A stretch of 6,204 nucleotides of DNA. Origin: Campylobacteraceae bacterium (GTDB lineage Bacteria; Campylobacterota; Campylobacteria; Campylobacterales; Sulfurovaceae). Location of the stretch: positions 1 through 6,204 of the forward strand of contig JALVEV010000001.1 of NCBI GenBank assembly GCA_027030605.1, in the 5' to 3' direction. Shown piece by piece: positions 1-5,758 of this stretch (within the stretch, counting starts at the first letter, position 1; each line of letters begins with the position of its first letter). A program made the translations under genes and the position numbers. The notes under the pieces were generated by a model. It saw only the letters and a program-made list of their open reading frames with translations, ran no database searches and had not been told where the DNA came from.

Positions 1-219
1 TAGGTAACCTTTATGAGCCCCAATCTCAATAAGCCAACCATCTCTTTTAAAAGCCTCTTTTTGCATAAGTCTATAAAAATGGTTTGCAATACTTGCCCCA
101 AAAAATGAGCTTGTACTTACTGCTGTATAGAAGTCTCCCTCTTTACCTATGGCTTTAAAGGTTTTGTAATAGCCATTTTCTCCATAGAGCCATTCGTTCA
201 TGTATGTGCTAAAATTCAA
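1..219 (-). CDS. MidA/NDUFAF7-family SAM-dependent methyltransferase, N-terminal part
   Basis: This is the first 73 codons of a gene that runs off the left edge. The translation contains EWLYGENGYY, then GDFYTAVSTSSFFGASIAN (residues 28-46), then WLIEIGAHKGYL, which looks like the SAM-binding motif I strand and loop. This order matches the MidA/NDUFAF7 (COG1565, DUF185) class I methyltransferases. The mitochondrial relative methylates an arginine of the complex I subunit NDUFS2; the bacterial substrate is not settled, so none is assigned. I chose a TTG start at 217-219 over the in-frame ATG at 199-201 because AAAGGG lies 6 bases upstream of the TTG. The resulting N-terminus (MNFSTYMNEWLYG) also fits my recollection of relatives. 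The TTG directly follows the TAG stop of the thioredoxin-like gene, suggesting translational coupling. Family call is good; function is open because most of the protein is missing. Confidence 0.8.
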   Translation of the reverse strand, partial: MNFSTYMNEWLYGENGYYKTFKAIGKEGDFYTAVSTSSFFGASIANHFYRLMQKEAFKRDGWLIEIGAHKGYL

Positions 220-615
220 CTATTTCCCTTTCTCTTCATCTTCAACCAAAACCCCATACTTACGCAACAACTCCATAATTTGGTCAGGCAACAGATAGCC
301 CTCGTGTCGTCCTATCTCAGTTCCATTTTCGTCCCAAAAGATAGAGGTAGGCAATACCTCCACATTGGAGTTAATACCACCCAATATATCTTTGTCGGTG
401 TTAATATAGTAAATAGGAGTTTTAGGATACTTCTCTTTTATCTCTTTAAAATAGGGAGCCATATGTTCACACCAAATACACTCTGTCTTTCCAAACTGAA
501 TCATAAGCCTTTGACCCTTTGGAATGTCGACAACTTTTACCTTTGGAACTGCTCCAAAATCATAGGCAAAAAGTGATAAGCTTACTAAACTCAATAACAA
601 TAATTTTTTAAACAT
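220..615 (-). CDS. Exported thioredoxin-fold protein (CIWC active site)
   Basis: A 131-aa small thioredoxin-like protein, probably periplasmic. The N-terminus MFKK followed by a leucine/serine-rich stretch to about residue 17 (SLFA|YDF) looks like a signal peptide for signal peptidase I. The redox motif C46-I-W-C49 follows a beta-strand segment (RLMIQFGKTE), and V87-L-P89-T supplies the cis-proline loop usual in thioredoxin folds. It resembles the SoxW/thioredoxin_2-like group that acts on periplasmic disulfides; the substrate cannot be read from sequence. The open frame extends upstream to an ATG at 634-636. The ATG at 613-615 is preferred because AAGGAG sits 6 bases before it and the signal peptide then starts normally with MFKK. 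The Shine-Dalgarno overlaps the stop of the upstream TolC-like gene. The tail is charged (EDEEKGK). Lying between a channel gene and a methyltransferase gene, it has no obvious pathway partner. Confidence 0.85.
   Translation of the reverse strand: MFKKLLLLSLVSLSLFAYDFGAVPKVKVVDIPKGQRLMIQFGKTECIWCEHMAPYFKEIKEKYPKTPIYYINTDKDILGGINSNVEVLPTSIFWDENGTEIGRHEGYLLPDQIMELLRKYGVLVEDEEKGK
226..231 (-). promoter_or_regulatory. Ribosome binding site deciding the TTG start of the MidA-family gene
   Basis: Read on the minus strand, AAAGGG is followed by AAATAG and then TTG. The site lies inside the last codons of the thioredoxin-like gene and the spacer contains that gene's stop codon. The 6-base spacing supports the TTG at 217-219 as the start and implies coupled translation. 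Confidence 0.6.
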
Positions 616-621
616 TTTAAA

Positions 622-627
622 CTCCTT
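622..627 (-). promoter_or_regulatory. Ribosome binding site of the thioredoxin-like gene, overlapping the tolC-like stop
   Basis: On the minus strand AAGGAG is followed by TTTAAA and ATG. Its first two bases belong to the TAA stop (626-628) of the TolC-like gene. It selects the ATG at 613-615 and points to termination-reinitiation coupling between the two genes. Confidence 0.75.
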
Positions 628-1837
628 AAATTGCATCTGCTACATTTATATAAAGCCCTAAAAGCTCTAACTGTGCATCTATTTTATAAATCTCTTGGTC
701 TAGCTCTCGTATTTTTACGTTGTTTTCGACCATTTGAGTATCTAAAGTTGTCTGGTCGCCAATCTTTTCTAAATCTTTAGCTGTAGCTAACATATTAGCA
801 TAAGATGAGGCATCTTCTTGTGAGAGAGCTATCTTTTTGTCAATAATCTCTAAACGCTTAAGAGCCAATTTATAGTTGTTGGCAATAGTTTTTCTCTTCT
901 CATCTAGTGCTATTTTAGCATTTAAATACTCAATTTTTGCATTTTGAATATCATCAAAGCTATTAATGCTCAAAGGTAGAGTCACCTTAAAGCCATAGTT
1001 GTAGTAGCTCTCTTTGATTTGACTATTTGCAAAGAGTGGGTTACGGTCTTCATTTATGTATCTACCTGTAATAGATACTTCTGGTAGGTACTTTGTTAGT
1101 GTCATATACTTGTTATGTTTTTTCTCCTCAACACGCAGAGTATCTCGCTGAAGCTCTAACTGATTGCTCATATATCGCTCTTTGTCTAACATAACAAAGT
1201 TAGGGAGTTGAAAAGAGTATGGGTCTTTGTCACTTAAAATTGAGAAGTCACTCTCTAGTTTTGCAATAGAGAGTTCTAACTCTAACTTAGAGGTCATATC
1301 TGCATTGCGTTTTAGGAGTGCCTTGTCATAGAGTGTTCTGTTGCTTAAACCCTGCTCATACTGCTCTTTTTGAATCTGAATATCTAAATTGTCATTTTTA
1401 ATAGTGTAGTTAAGCTTTGCTAACTGTAGTTTTGACTTTTTAAGATTGTATAAGATGGTTAAAGCCTTAGAGATAAGCTCTCTCTTTTGTAGCTCTATAT
1501 CTAAACTATTTGCCTTGCCTAAAGCCTTTGCATACTTAATACCTGCCCAGATTCCACCCATCTTAAAGATAGGTTGGTCAACAGCTACAATAAACTGTTG
1601 GGTGTCAATGGTATTGTTAAATTGTGTAGAGTAGTTTTTGGAGTACTGTAGTGTTATGGGGTTTATCCATGAGTTTTCTAACTTATGCGATTGAACTTGG
1701 TTCTGCTCTTTTTGATACTTTAGTAACTCCTCTTTGTCTGCTGAGAGTACATCTACTAGCTCCCCCTCTGCCATAGCGACAGAGAGAAAGAGACTACAAA
1801 GAAGTGATAGCTTCTTCAAAACGCTTAAACCCTTCAT
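626..1837 (-). CDS. TolC-family outer-membrane channel protein
   Basis: A 403-aa outer membrane efflux protein (OEP) family member, shorter than E. coli TolC (about 490 aa). The N-terminus has a lysine-containing n-region (LKK), a hydrophobic core and an A-M-A site at residues 21-23, a good signal peptidase I signal. The only Cys in the signal (C14) lacks a lipobox, so it does not look like a lipoprotein. The mature part has long helical stretches rich in K, E, Q and L (about 90-210 and 300-395), separated by strand-like segments (YLPEVSITGRYINEDRNP, YNYGFKVTLPLSIN). This is the repeat layout of TolC: coiled-coil tunnel plus membrane beta strands. Such proteins trimerise and serve as exit ducts for RND, ABC or type I systems, but no pump or periplasmic adaptor gene is in the window. 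The start is uncertain: ATG at 1835-1837 has no clear ribosome site, whereas a TTG at 1817-1819 has AAGGG 10 bases upstream and gives a compact signal peptide. Either start overlaps the end of argD. Confidence 0.82.
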   Translation of the reverse strand: MKGLSVLKKLSLLCSLFLSVAMAEGELVDVLSADKEELLKYQKEQNQVQSHKLENSWINPITLQYSKNYSTQFNNTIDTQQFIVAVDQPIFKMGGIWAGIKYAKALGKANSLDIELQKRELISKALTILYNLKKSKLQLAKLNYTIKNDNLDIQIQKEQYEQGLSNRTLYDKALLKRNADMTSKLELELSIAKLESDFSILSDKDPYSFQLPNFVMLDKERYMSNQLELQRDTLRVEEKKHNKYMTLTKYLPEVSITGRYINEDRNPLFANSQIKESYYNYGFKVTLPLSINSFDDIQNAKIEYLNAKIALDEKRKTIANNYKLALKRLEIIDKKIALSQEDASSYANMLATAKDLEKIGDQTTLDTQMVENNVKIRELDQEIYKIDAQLELLGLYINVADAI

Positions 1838-2978
1838 CTATCTCTGAGGCTGTAATAGTTAAAGATGGTAGAAAACGGACTGTATTTCGTCCTGCTGAAA
1901 GGACTATAACTCTTTTCTCCATAGCTTTAGTAAGAACTGCTTTCATGGTGTCATTATCTTTAGCACGAAGCCCACGCATAAGCCCTAAACCTACCTCTTG
2001 TGTAAATAGATGAGAGTATTTTTTCTGTATCTCTTTTAGTTTAACAGTAAAGTAGGCTAATGTTTCAGTAAGCTTTCCTGACTCATACATATCGCTTAAG
2101 ACCTCTAAAACTGCTAAACCTGCTCGTGTACTTAGGTAGTTTCCTCCAAATGTAGAGCCGTGGTCACCTGCTACTAAGACATCTTTGTGTTTAGTCATAA
2201 CTGCACCTATTGGCACACCTCCACCAAGACCTTTTGCCATGGTGATAATGTCTGGTTCTATCTCATACATATTTGAAGCCAACATTGCCCCTGTACGGTA
2301 GATACCTGTTTGTACCTCATCTACAATCAGTAGTACCTCTCTCTCTTTTAAGTATTGTGCTAGTTTTTGAATAGCCTCTTTTTCAAAGGGTTGTACCCCA
2401 CCCTCACCTTGAACAAGCTCTATCATAACTGCTACTGTCTCATCATCTAAGTTTTCATAGACTGCATCTAGTCCATCTACATAAGAGAACCCTGCTGGAT
2501 ATGGTGAGAAGTTAGGAGAGTGAAAGCTCTCTTGACCTGTTGCTTTTACAGTTGTAATAGTTCGTCCATGAAAGGAGTGTTCTAGTGTAATTACCTTATA
2601 ACGCTTCTTTTCAAACTTGGTCTCACCATACTTTCGTGCTATCTTAATAGCCCCCTCATTAGCTTCTGCTCCTGAATTTGCAAAAAATATTGCTCCGTCA
2701 TAATTGGCTAAAGTACAGATTTTCTCTGCTAATTTAGCTTGTGGCTCAATTACTTGTAGGTTTGAGATATGTATAATTTTCTCTACCTGCTCTTGCAATG
2801 CTTTGACCAAAGTTGGGTTGTTGTGTCCTACAGAGTTTACTGCTATGCCTGATGCAAAGTCAATGTAGTCGTCTCCATTCTCTGCAAAGAGGGTTGAACC
2901 CTCTCCTTTTACAAAGTTAGTGTAGTTTCGGTTGTATGTTTGTAGTACATACTTTTTGTCTAGCTCTTCTAATGTCAT
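1794..2978 (-). CDS. argD: Acetylornithine aminotransferase
   Basis: A 394-aa class III PLP-dependent aminotransferase of normal ArgD length. It interconverts N-acetylornithine and N-acetylglutamate 5-semialdehyde with 2-oxoglutarate/glutamate, in cytoplasmic arginine synthesis; many ArgD enzymes also act on succinyl-diaminopimelate in lysine synthesis. Visible landmarks are FASGIAVNSVGHNNP (41-55), the phosphate-binding NSGAEANE (101-108), SFHGRT (135-140), the cofactor-ring aspartate in LLIVDEVQTG (D220), the Schiff-base lysine K249 in MAKGLGGGVPIGA, THR277 in GSTFGGN, and the C-terminal NTVRFLPSLTI. Residues 225-230 read GIYRTG where many ArgD have GIGRTG; I believe related Campylobacterota share an aromatic here. 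The ATG is preceded by AGGA at 2988-2991. Other class III enzymes (GABA or 4-aminobutyrate aminotransferases) are possible in principle, but length and motifs favour ArgD. The 3' end overlaps the tolC-like gene by up to 44 bases. No other arg genes are nearby. Confidence 0.93.
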   Translation of the reverse strand: MTLEELDKKYVLQTYNRNYTNFVKGEGSTLFAENGDDYIDFASGIAVNSVGHNNPTLVKALQEQVEKIIHISNLQVIEPQAKLAEKICTLANYDGAIFFANSGAEANEGAIKIARKYGETKFEKKRYKVITLEHSFHGRTITTVKATGQESFHSPNFSPYPAGFSYVDGLDAVYENLDDETVAVMIELVQGEGGVQPFEKEAIQKLAQYLKEREVLLIVDEVQTGIYRTGAMLASNMYEIEPDIITMAKGLGGGVPIGAVMTKHKDVLVAGDHGSTFGGNYLSTRAGLAVLEVLSDMYESGKLTETLAYFTVKLKEIQKKYSHLFTQEVGLGLMRGLRAKDNDTMKAVLTKAMEKRVIVLSAGRNTVRFLPSLTITASEIDEGFKRFEEAITSL

Positions 2979-3010
2979 CTATATTTTTCCTATTTTTTAT
3001 GATAATATAG

Positions 3011-3032
3011 GGTGTTTTCCCCTGAAAACACC
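3011..3032 (-). terminator. Perfect 9-bp hairpin between the HIT gene and argD
   Basis: GGTGTTTTC (3011-3019) and GAAAACACC (3024-3032) are exact inverted complements around a 4-base loop. On the minus strand the hairpin starts about 24 bases after the HIT stop and ends about 32 bases before the argD start. The tract after it (CTATATTATCAT) is AT-rich but not a clean U-run, so it is a weak or non-canonical intrinsic terminator. It could also be a processing site or an operator. A TATATT at 3004-3009 just downstream could serve as a weak -10 for argD, which would fit a terminator-then-promoter layout. Confidence 0.4.
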
Positions 3033-3055
3033 ACAAAAACAATATTTATTAAAAT

Positions 3056-3409
3056 TTATAAACCCTTATTCGGCTCATCTTTATAGTGTCCAAACGGAAG
3101 CTTTGCCCCACCCATAACATGAAAATGCAAGTGGTGAACCTCTTGCCCTCCATCGTCACCATTGTTAGTAATAAGCCTATAACCACTCTTATCTATAGCG
3201 GTTAACCTTGCTACCTCTTGGATAAATGGTGTCATTTTTGCCATCATCTCACCTGATACCTCTTGAAAACAATCTACATGCTCTTTGGGAATCACCAAAA
3301 TATGAATAGGTGCTTTAGGATACAAATCATGAAAAGCGATAAACTCATCATTCTCTAAAATCTTATTACTAGGTATCTCACCTGCTACCAATTTACAAAA
3401 AATACACAT
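3056..3409 (-). CDS. HIT-family (Hint-like) purine nucleotide phosphoramidase/hydrolase
   Basis: A 117-aa full-length HIT protein. The triad motif is H93-L-H95-F-H97-V-M, followed by GG; by homology with Hint proteins H95 is the catalytic nucleophile, and H36 in APIHILVIPKEH is the usual supporting histidine. The N-terminal CIFC (C2, C5) is the zinc-associated CxxC seen in many bacterial HIT proteins. Hint enzymes hydrolyse nucleoside phosphoramidates and acyl-adenylates, including lysyl-AMP made by a tRNA synthetase. That gives a possible though unproven link with the neighbouring pheST, which is transcribed in the opposite direction. The ATG start has AAAGGA 6 bases upstream (3416-3421) and a convincing -10 site just behind it. 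The protein acts in the cytoplasm; the physiological substrate is unknown. Confidence 0.93.
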   Translation of the reverse strand: MCIFCKLVAGEIPSNKILENDEFIAFHDLYPKAPIHILVIPKEHVDCFQEVSGEMMAKMTPFIQEVARLTAIDKSGYRLITNNGDDGGQEVHHLHFHVMGGAKLPFGHYKDEPNKGL

Positions 3410-3436
3410 TAACTATCCTTTAAAAAATTATGAAAA

Positions 3437-3444
3437 ATTATAAC
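3437..3444 (-). promoter_or_regulatory. Probable sigma-70 -10 element for the HIT gene
   Basis: On the minus strand 3444 to 3437 reads GTTATAAT, an exact fit to the Campylobacter-type gnTAnaAT pattern and containing a perfect TATAAT. It lies 27 bases before the HIT ATG, leaving a leader of about 20 bases that contains AAAGGA. No -35 box is evident, as is usual in this lineage. Confidence 0.65.
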
Positions 3445-3474
3445 ACAATCCATCCCATTATTTAGTATAGTTTA

Positions 3475-3482
3475 GGTAAAAT
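3475..3482 (+). promoter_or_regulatory. Probable sigma-70 -10 element for pheST
   Basis: GGTAAAAT matches the gnTAnaAT pattern and sits 46 bases before the pheS TTG. The predicted leader is about 40 bases, too short for a T-box or a pheM-style attenuator peptide, so no leader-based control is visible. It lies about 30 bp from the divergent HIT -10 element, so the two promoters may influence each other. Confidence 0.5.
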
Positions 3483-3518
3483 TCCACAATTATTAATCAA
3501 ATTAATTTACAAATATAA

Positions 3519-3523
3519 GAGGG
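3519..3523 (+). promoter_or_regulatory. Ribosome binding site deciding the TTG start of pheS
   Basis: GAGGG precedes the TTG at 3529-3531 by 5 bases. The first in-frame ATG (codon 7, 3547-3549) would be more than 20 bases from this site, so TTG is preferred. Confidence 0.7.
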
Positions 3524-3528
3524 TTATT

Positions 3529-4521
3529 TTGGAAAACTTAGAAAAAATGATTGAAAAGGCTGACTCCCTTGAAGAACTAGAAAAGGTTCGTGTTGAGCTT
3601 TTTGGGAAAAAAGGGGCGTTGTCTAAAGAGTTTGCAAAACTCAAAGATGTACCAGGACCTGAAAAAAAAGCCTTTGCAGAGGGGCTAAATCAAAACAAAG
3701 TAAAACTCCAAACGCTTTTTGATGAGCGTTATACAACATTAAAAAAAGAGGAGATTGAAAAGCTTCTAAAGGCAGAGACTATTGATGTCTCTCTCTACGG
3801 AAACTTAGGAGAAAAAGGGGCATTGCACCCTGTAATGGCAACTATGGATAAGATTATAGACTACTTTGTTGCTCTGAACTTTGCCATTGAAGATGGACCA
3901 AAAGTAGAGGACGATTTTCATAACTTTGAAGCACTAAACCTACCAAAAAACCACCCTGCTAGAGAGATGCAAGATACCTTCTTTTGTAAAGATGGAGCCG
4001 TACTTAGAACCCACACCTCTCCTGTACAGATTAGAACTATGCTAAAGCAGAAGCCACCTATTCGTATGATTGCCCCTGGTGCTGTCTTTAGGAAAGATTA
4101 TGACCTTACCCATACACCGATGTTTCATCAAGTAGAGGGTTTAGTTGTTGGAGAGAAAGGTGAAGTTAACTTTGCCAACTTAAAGTCAATTATGTCAGAG
4201 TTTTTACACTATATGTTTGGTGATGTTGAGATACGATTTAGACCTAGTTTCTTCCCTTTTACTGAACCATCTGCTGAGGTTGACATCTCATGTATCTTCT
4301 GTGAGGCTAAAGGGTGTCGTGTCTGCTCACACACAGGTTGGCTAGAGGTACTCGGTTGTGGTATTGTTGACCAGAATGTATTTGACGCTGTTGAGTACAA
4401 AAATGTAAGTGGCTATGCTTTTGGTTTAGGGGTAGAACGATTTGCAATGTTATTACATAAAATTCCCGACCTTAGAATGCTATTTGAGGGCGATACACGT
4501 TTATTGGAGCAATTTAGATGA
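3529..4521 (+). CDS. pheS: Phenylalanyl-tRNA synthetase alpha subunit
   Basis: A 330-aa PheS of standard length. It forms the catalytic part of the alpha2-beta2 enzyme that activates phenylalanine with ATP and charges tRNA-Phe in the cytoplasm. Residues 1-85 form a charged helical coiled-coil arm (EEIEKLLKAE near its end) that contacts tRNA. The class II core follows: HPVMATMDKIIDYF (100-113), GPKVEDDFHNFEALN (123-137), HPAREMQDTFF (142-152), RTHTSPVQIRTM (160-171), motif 2 around FRKDYDLTHTPMFHQVEGLV (187-206), the substrate-pocket region FRPSFFPFTEPSAEVD, and motif 3 GLGVERFAML (299-308). Four cysteines at 255, 258, 263 and 266 (CIFC...CRVC) form a knuckle found in many bacterial PheS. The TTG start is supported by GAGGG. 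The TGA stop overlaps the pheT ATG (ATGA), giving strong translational coupling appropriate for equal subunit amounts. Confidence 0.97.
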   Translation: MENLEKMIEKADSLEELEKVRVELFGKKGALSKEFAKLKDVPGPEKKAFAEGLNQNKVKLQTLFDERYTTLKKEEIEKLLKAETIDVSLYGNLGEKGALHPVMATMDKIIDYFVALNFAIEDGPKVEDDFHNFEALNLPKNHPAREMQDTFFCKDGAVLRTHTSPVQIRTMLKQKPPIRMIAPGAVFRKDYDLTHTPMFHQVEGLVVGEKGEVNFANLKSIMSEFLHYMFGDVEIRFRPSFFPFTEPSAEVDISCIFCEAKGCRVCSHTGWLEVLGCGIVDQNVFDAVEYKNVSGYAFGLGVERFAMLLHKIPDLRMLFEGDTRLLEQFR

Positions 4522-5753
4522 TAGTTACACGTTCTTGGTTAAATAACTTTATAGATATTAGTGAAGTTAGTGATGATAAGCTTTACGAGACACTAAACTC
4601 TATTGGATTAGAAGTTGATAGTATAAAAAAATATAATATACCTCAAAAAGTAGTTGTTGGTAAGATTATCTCTTGCGAAAAACACCCCGATGCAGACAAA
4701 CTAAATGTGTGTCAAATTGACATTGGTTCAGGAGTACGACAGATTGTCTGTGGTGCTAAAAATGTGGTAGATGCCCAGTATGTAGCTGTTGCAACTATTG
4801 GTGCAAAGCTTGGTGAGGATTTTGAGATAAAACATGCCAAACTTCGTGGTGTTGAGTCGGAGGGAATGGTCTGTTCAGCTTCTGAACTTGGTCTTCCTGA
4901 TATTGGCGATGGCATTATGATACTCGATGAGAGTATTGGAGAACTTGTTGTAGGAAAAGATTTAAATGAGTATGAGAAGATAGCCGATACAGTTATTGAG
5001 CTAGAGCTTACAGCTAACCGTGGCGATTGTCTATCTATTCATGGTGTTGCACGAGACTTATCCGCTGCGTTAAATATTCCTTTGAACAAATTTGACTACG
5101 AAAGTCAAAATTCTGAAAAAATAGGAATTGCTCGTATTGCAAAATTGACTAAAAAAGGGATTATTCCTGCTTCATTACAATATGTAATGGCTAATATTGA
5201 CGATTTACACACCTCTTTACTCTTCTCTCTTCGATTAGCATTTATAAAAGAGCCACAAAAAGATAGTATCTCTTCTATATTAAAATACATTACTCACTGT
5301 ACAGGGGTTATCTTACGTGCTTATGATATAAGCAGTATTGACACAGAAGAAGATAAACTAGAGATTAAAGTTACCAATGATGATAGAGTCATCAATATTG
5401 CTATCAATGGAGAAATTCAGTCGCAAGTAGGTATTAATCAAAATGAAGAGAGCATGGCACATGACAACGCATCTATTGTTCTTTTTGAGAGTTCATATGC
5501 CCATCCTGAAGATTTGGTTGATGTTGTTGCAGAGAAGAAACTTAAAACAGATGAACTCTACTATAACACCTCTCGTGGTTCTGAACCTAATGTATGTTTT
5601 GGTGTTCAATACCTTACTTACCTTCTTGAAACCTATACAGGTTGTACCCTTTATGATGGAACTATCTCCTTAGATGAAGAGCAAGAAGATAAGATTATTA
5701 CTATCACAACCCAAGAGATATCTACACTTATTGGTAATGAGATTGAAAAGTAG
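4518..5753 (+). CDS. pheT: Phenylalanyl-tRNA synthetase beta subunit, N-terminal part ending at a frame break
   Basis: This frame encodes the first 411 residues of PheT and stops at TAG in the middle of the B5 domain; a full PheT is about 780 residues. Residues 1-38 are the start of the B1 region (MIVTRSWLNNFIDI). Residues 44-145 form the EMAP/tRNA-binding OB fold (VVVGKIISCEKHPDADKL, KLRGVESEGMVCSASELGL). Residues 160-186 give the conserved ELTANRGDCLSIHGVARDL linker. Residues 205-375 correspond to the B3/B4 editing domain, and 392-411 begin B5 (ISTLIGNEIEK). In the B3/B4 part several positions usual in bacterial editing domains differ: the HAFD-like position reads R267-A-Y-D, and the TDAS-like segment reads T344-D-E-L. 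E324 (FESSY) and the R353-G354 pair appear kept. Translation starts at the ATG overlapping the pheS stop. The C-terminal half continues in the -1 frame from about 5750. Alone, this product would lack the beta-subunit core and could not support a normal synthetase. Confidence 0.9.
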   Translation: MIVTRSWLNNFIDISEVSDDKLYETLNSIGLEVDSIKKYNIPQKVVVGKIISCEKHPDADKLNVCQIDIGSGVRQIVCGAKNVVDAQYVAVATIGAKLGEDFEIKHAKLRGVESEGMVCSASELGLPDIGDGIMILDESIGELVVGKDLNEYEKIADTVIELELTANRGDCLSIHGVARDLSAALNIPLNKFDYESQNSEKIGIARIAKLTKKGIIPASLQYVMANIDDLHTSLLFSLRLAFIKEPQKDSISSILKYITHCTGVILRAYDISSIDTEEDKLEIKVTNDDRVINIAINGEIQSQVGINQNEESMAHDNASIVLFESSYAHPEDLVDVVAEKKLKTDELYYNTSRGSEPNVCFGVQYLTYLLETYTGCTLYDGTISLDEEQEDKIITITTQEISTLIGNEIEK

Positions 5754-5756
5754 ATA
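5742..5756 (+). other. pheT: Apparent -1 frameshift point in pheT
   Basis: Frame 0 reads ATT GAA AAG TAG. If the frame moves back one base after AAG, it reads GTA GAT ATT ATG, giving I-E-K-V-D-I-M-N-I-L, a natural B5 domain sequence ahead of ALGF. The same protein results if the run of four A at 5746-5749 had five (GAA AAA GTA). The -1 frame is closed upstream by TGA at 5744-5746, so the crossing must fall in this short stretch. The site lacks a canonical X XXY YYZ slippery heptamer. Likely explanations in order: a homopolymer base-calling error, a real 1-bp deletion, a split gene, programmed slippage. Confidence 0.85.
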
Positions 5757-5758
5757 TT

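Noticed and set aside
280..576. Plus-strand open frame of about 98 codons opposite the thioredoxin-like gene
   Set aside because: It lies wholly antisense to a well-supported gene, has no recognisable protein features and no ribosome binding site; the other antisense or out-of-frame open frames inside argD, tolC-like, pheS and pheT were rejected on the same grounds.
1769..1837. Lipoprotein signal in the TolC-like protein because of Cys14
   Set aside because: The residue before the Cys is Leu rather than Gly/Ala/Ser, and a clear A-M-A signal peptidase I site follows.
2979..3055. ArgR-type ARG box in the argD upstream gap
   Set aside because: The only palindrome (GGTGTTTTC/GAAAACACC) does not resemble the TNTGAAT/ATTCANA operator pattern.
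3483..3528. Leader peptide, T-box or attenuator ahead of pheST
   Set aside because: The predicted leader is only about 40 bases, with no Phe-rich short frame, no T-box sequence and no terminator hairpin.
4291..4326. Four-cysteine knuckle (CxxC...CxxC) in PheS as an unusual metal site
   Set aside because: The same arrangement occurs in many bacterial PheS proteins, so it is family-typical.
4765..4854. Possible structural or sequence variant in the EMAP/tRNA-binding part of PheT
   Set aside because: The segment reads as an ordinary PheT OB-fold with its usual conserved residues; nothing departs from the family.
5443..5673. Out-of-frame open frame inside pheT as an overlapping gene
   Set aside because: The conserved PheT frame covers the same bases; the alternative translation is low-complexity hydrophobic sequence typical of a shifted frame.
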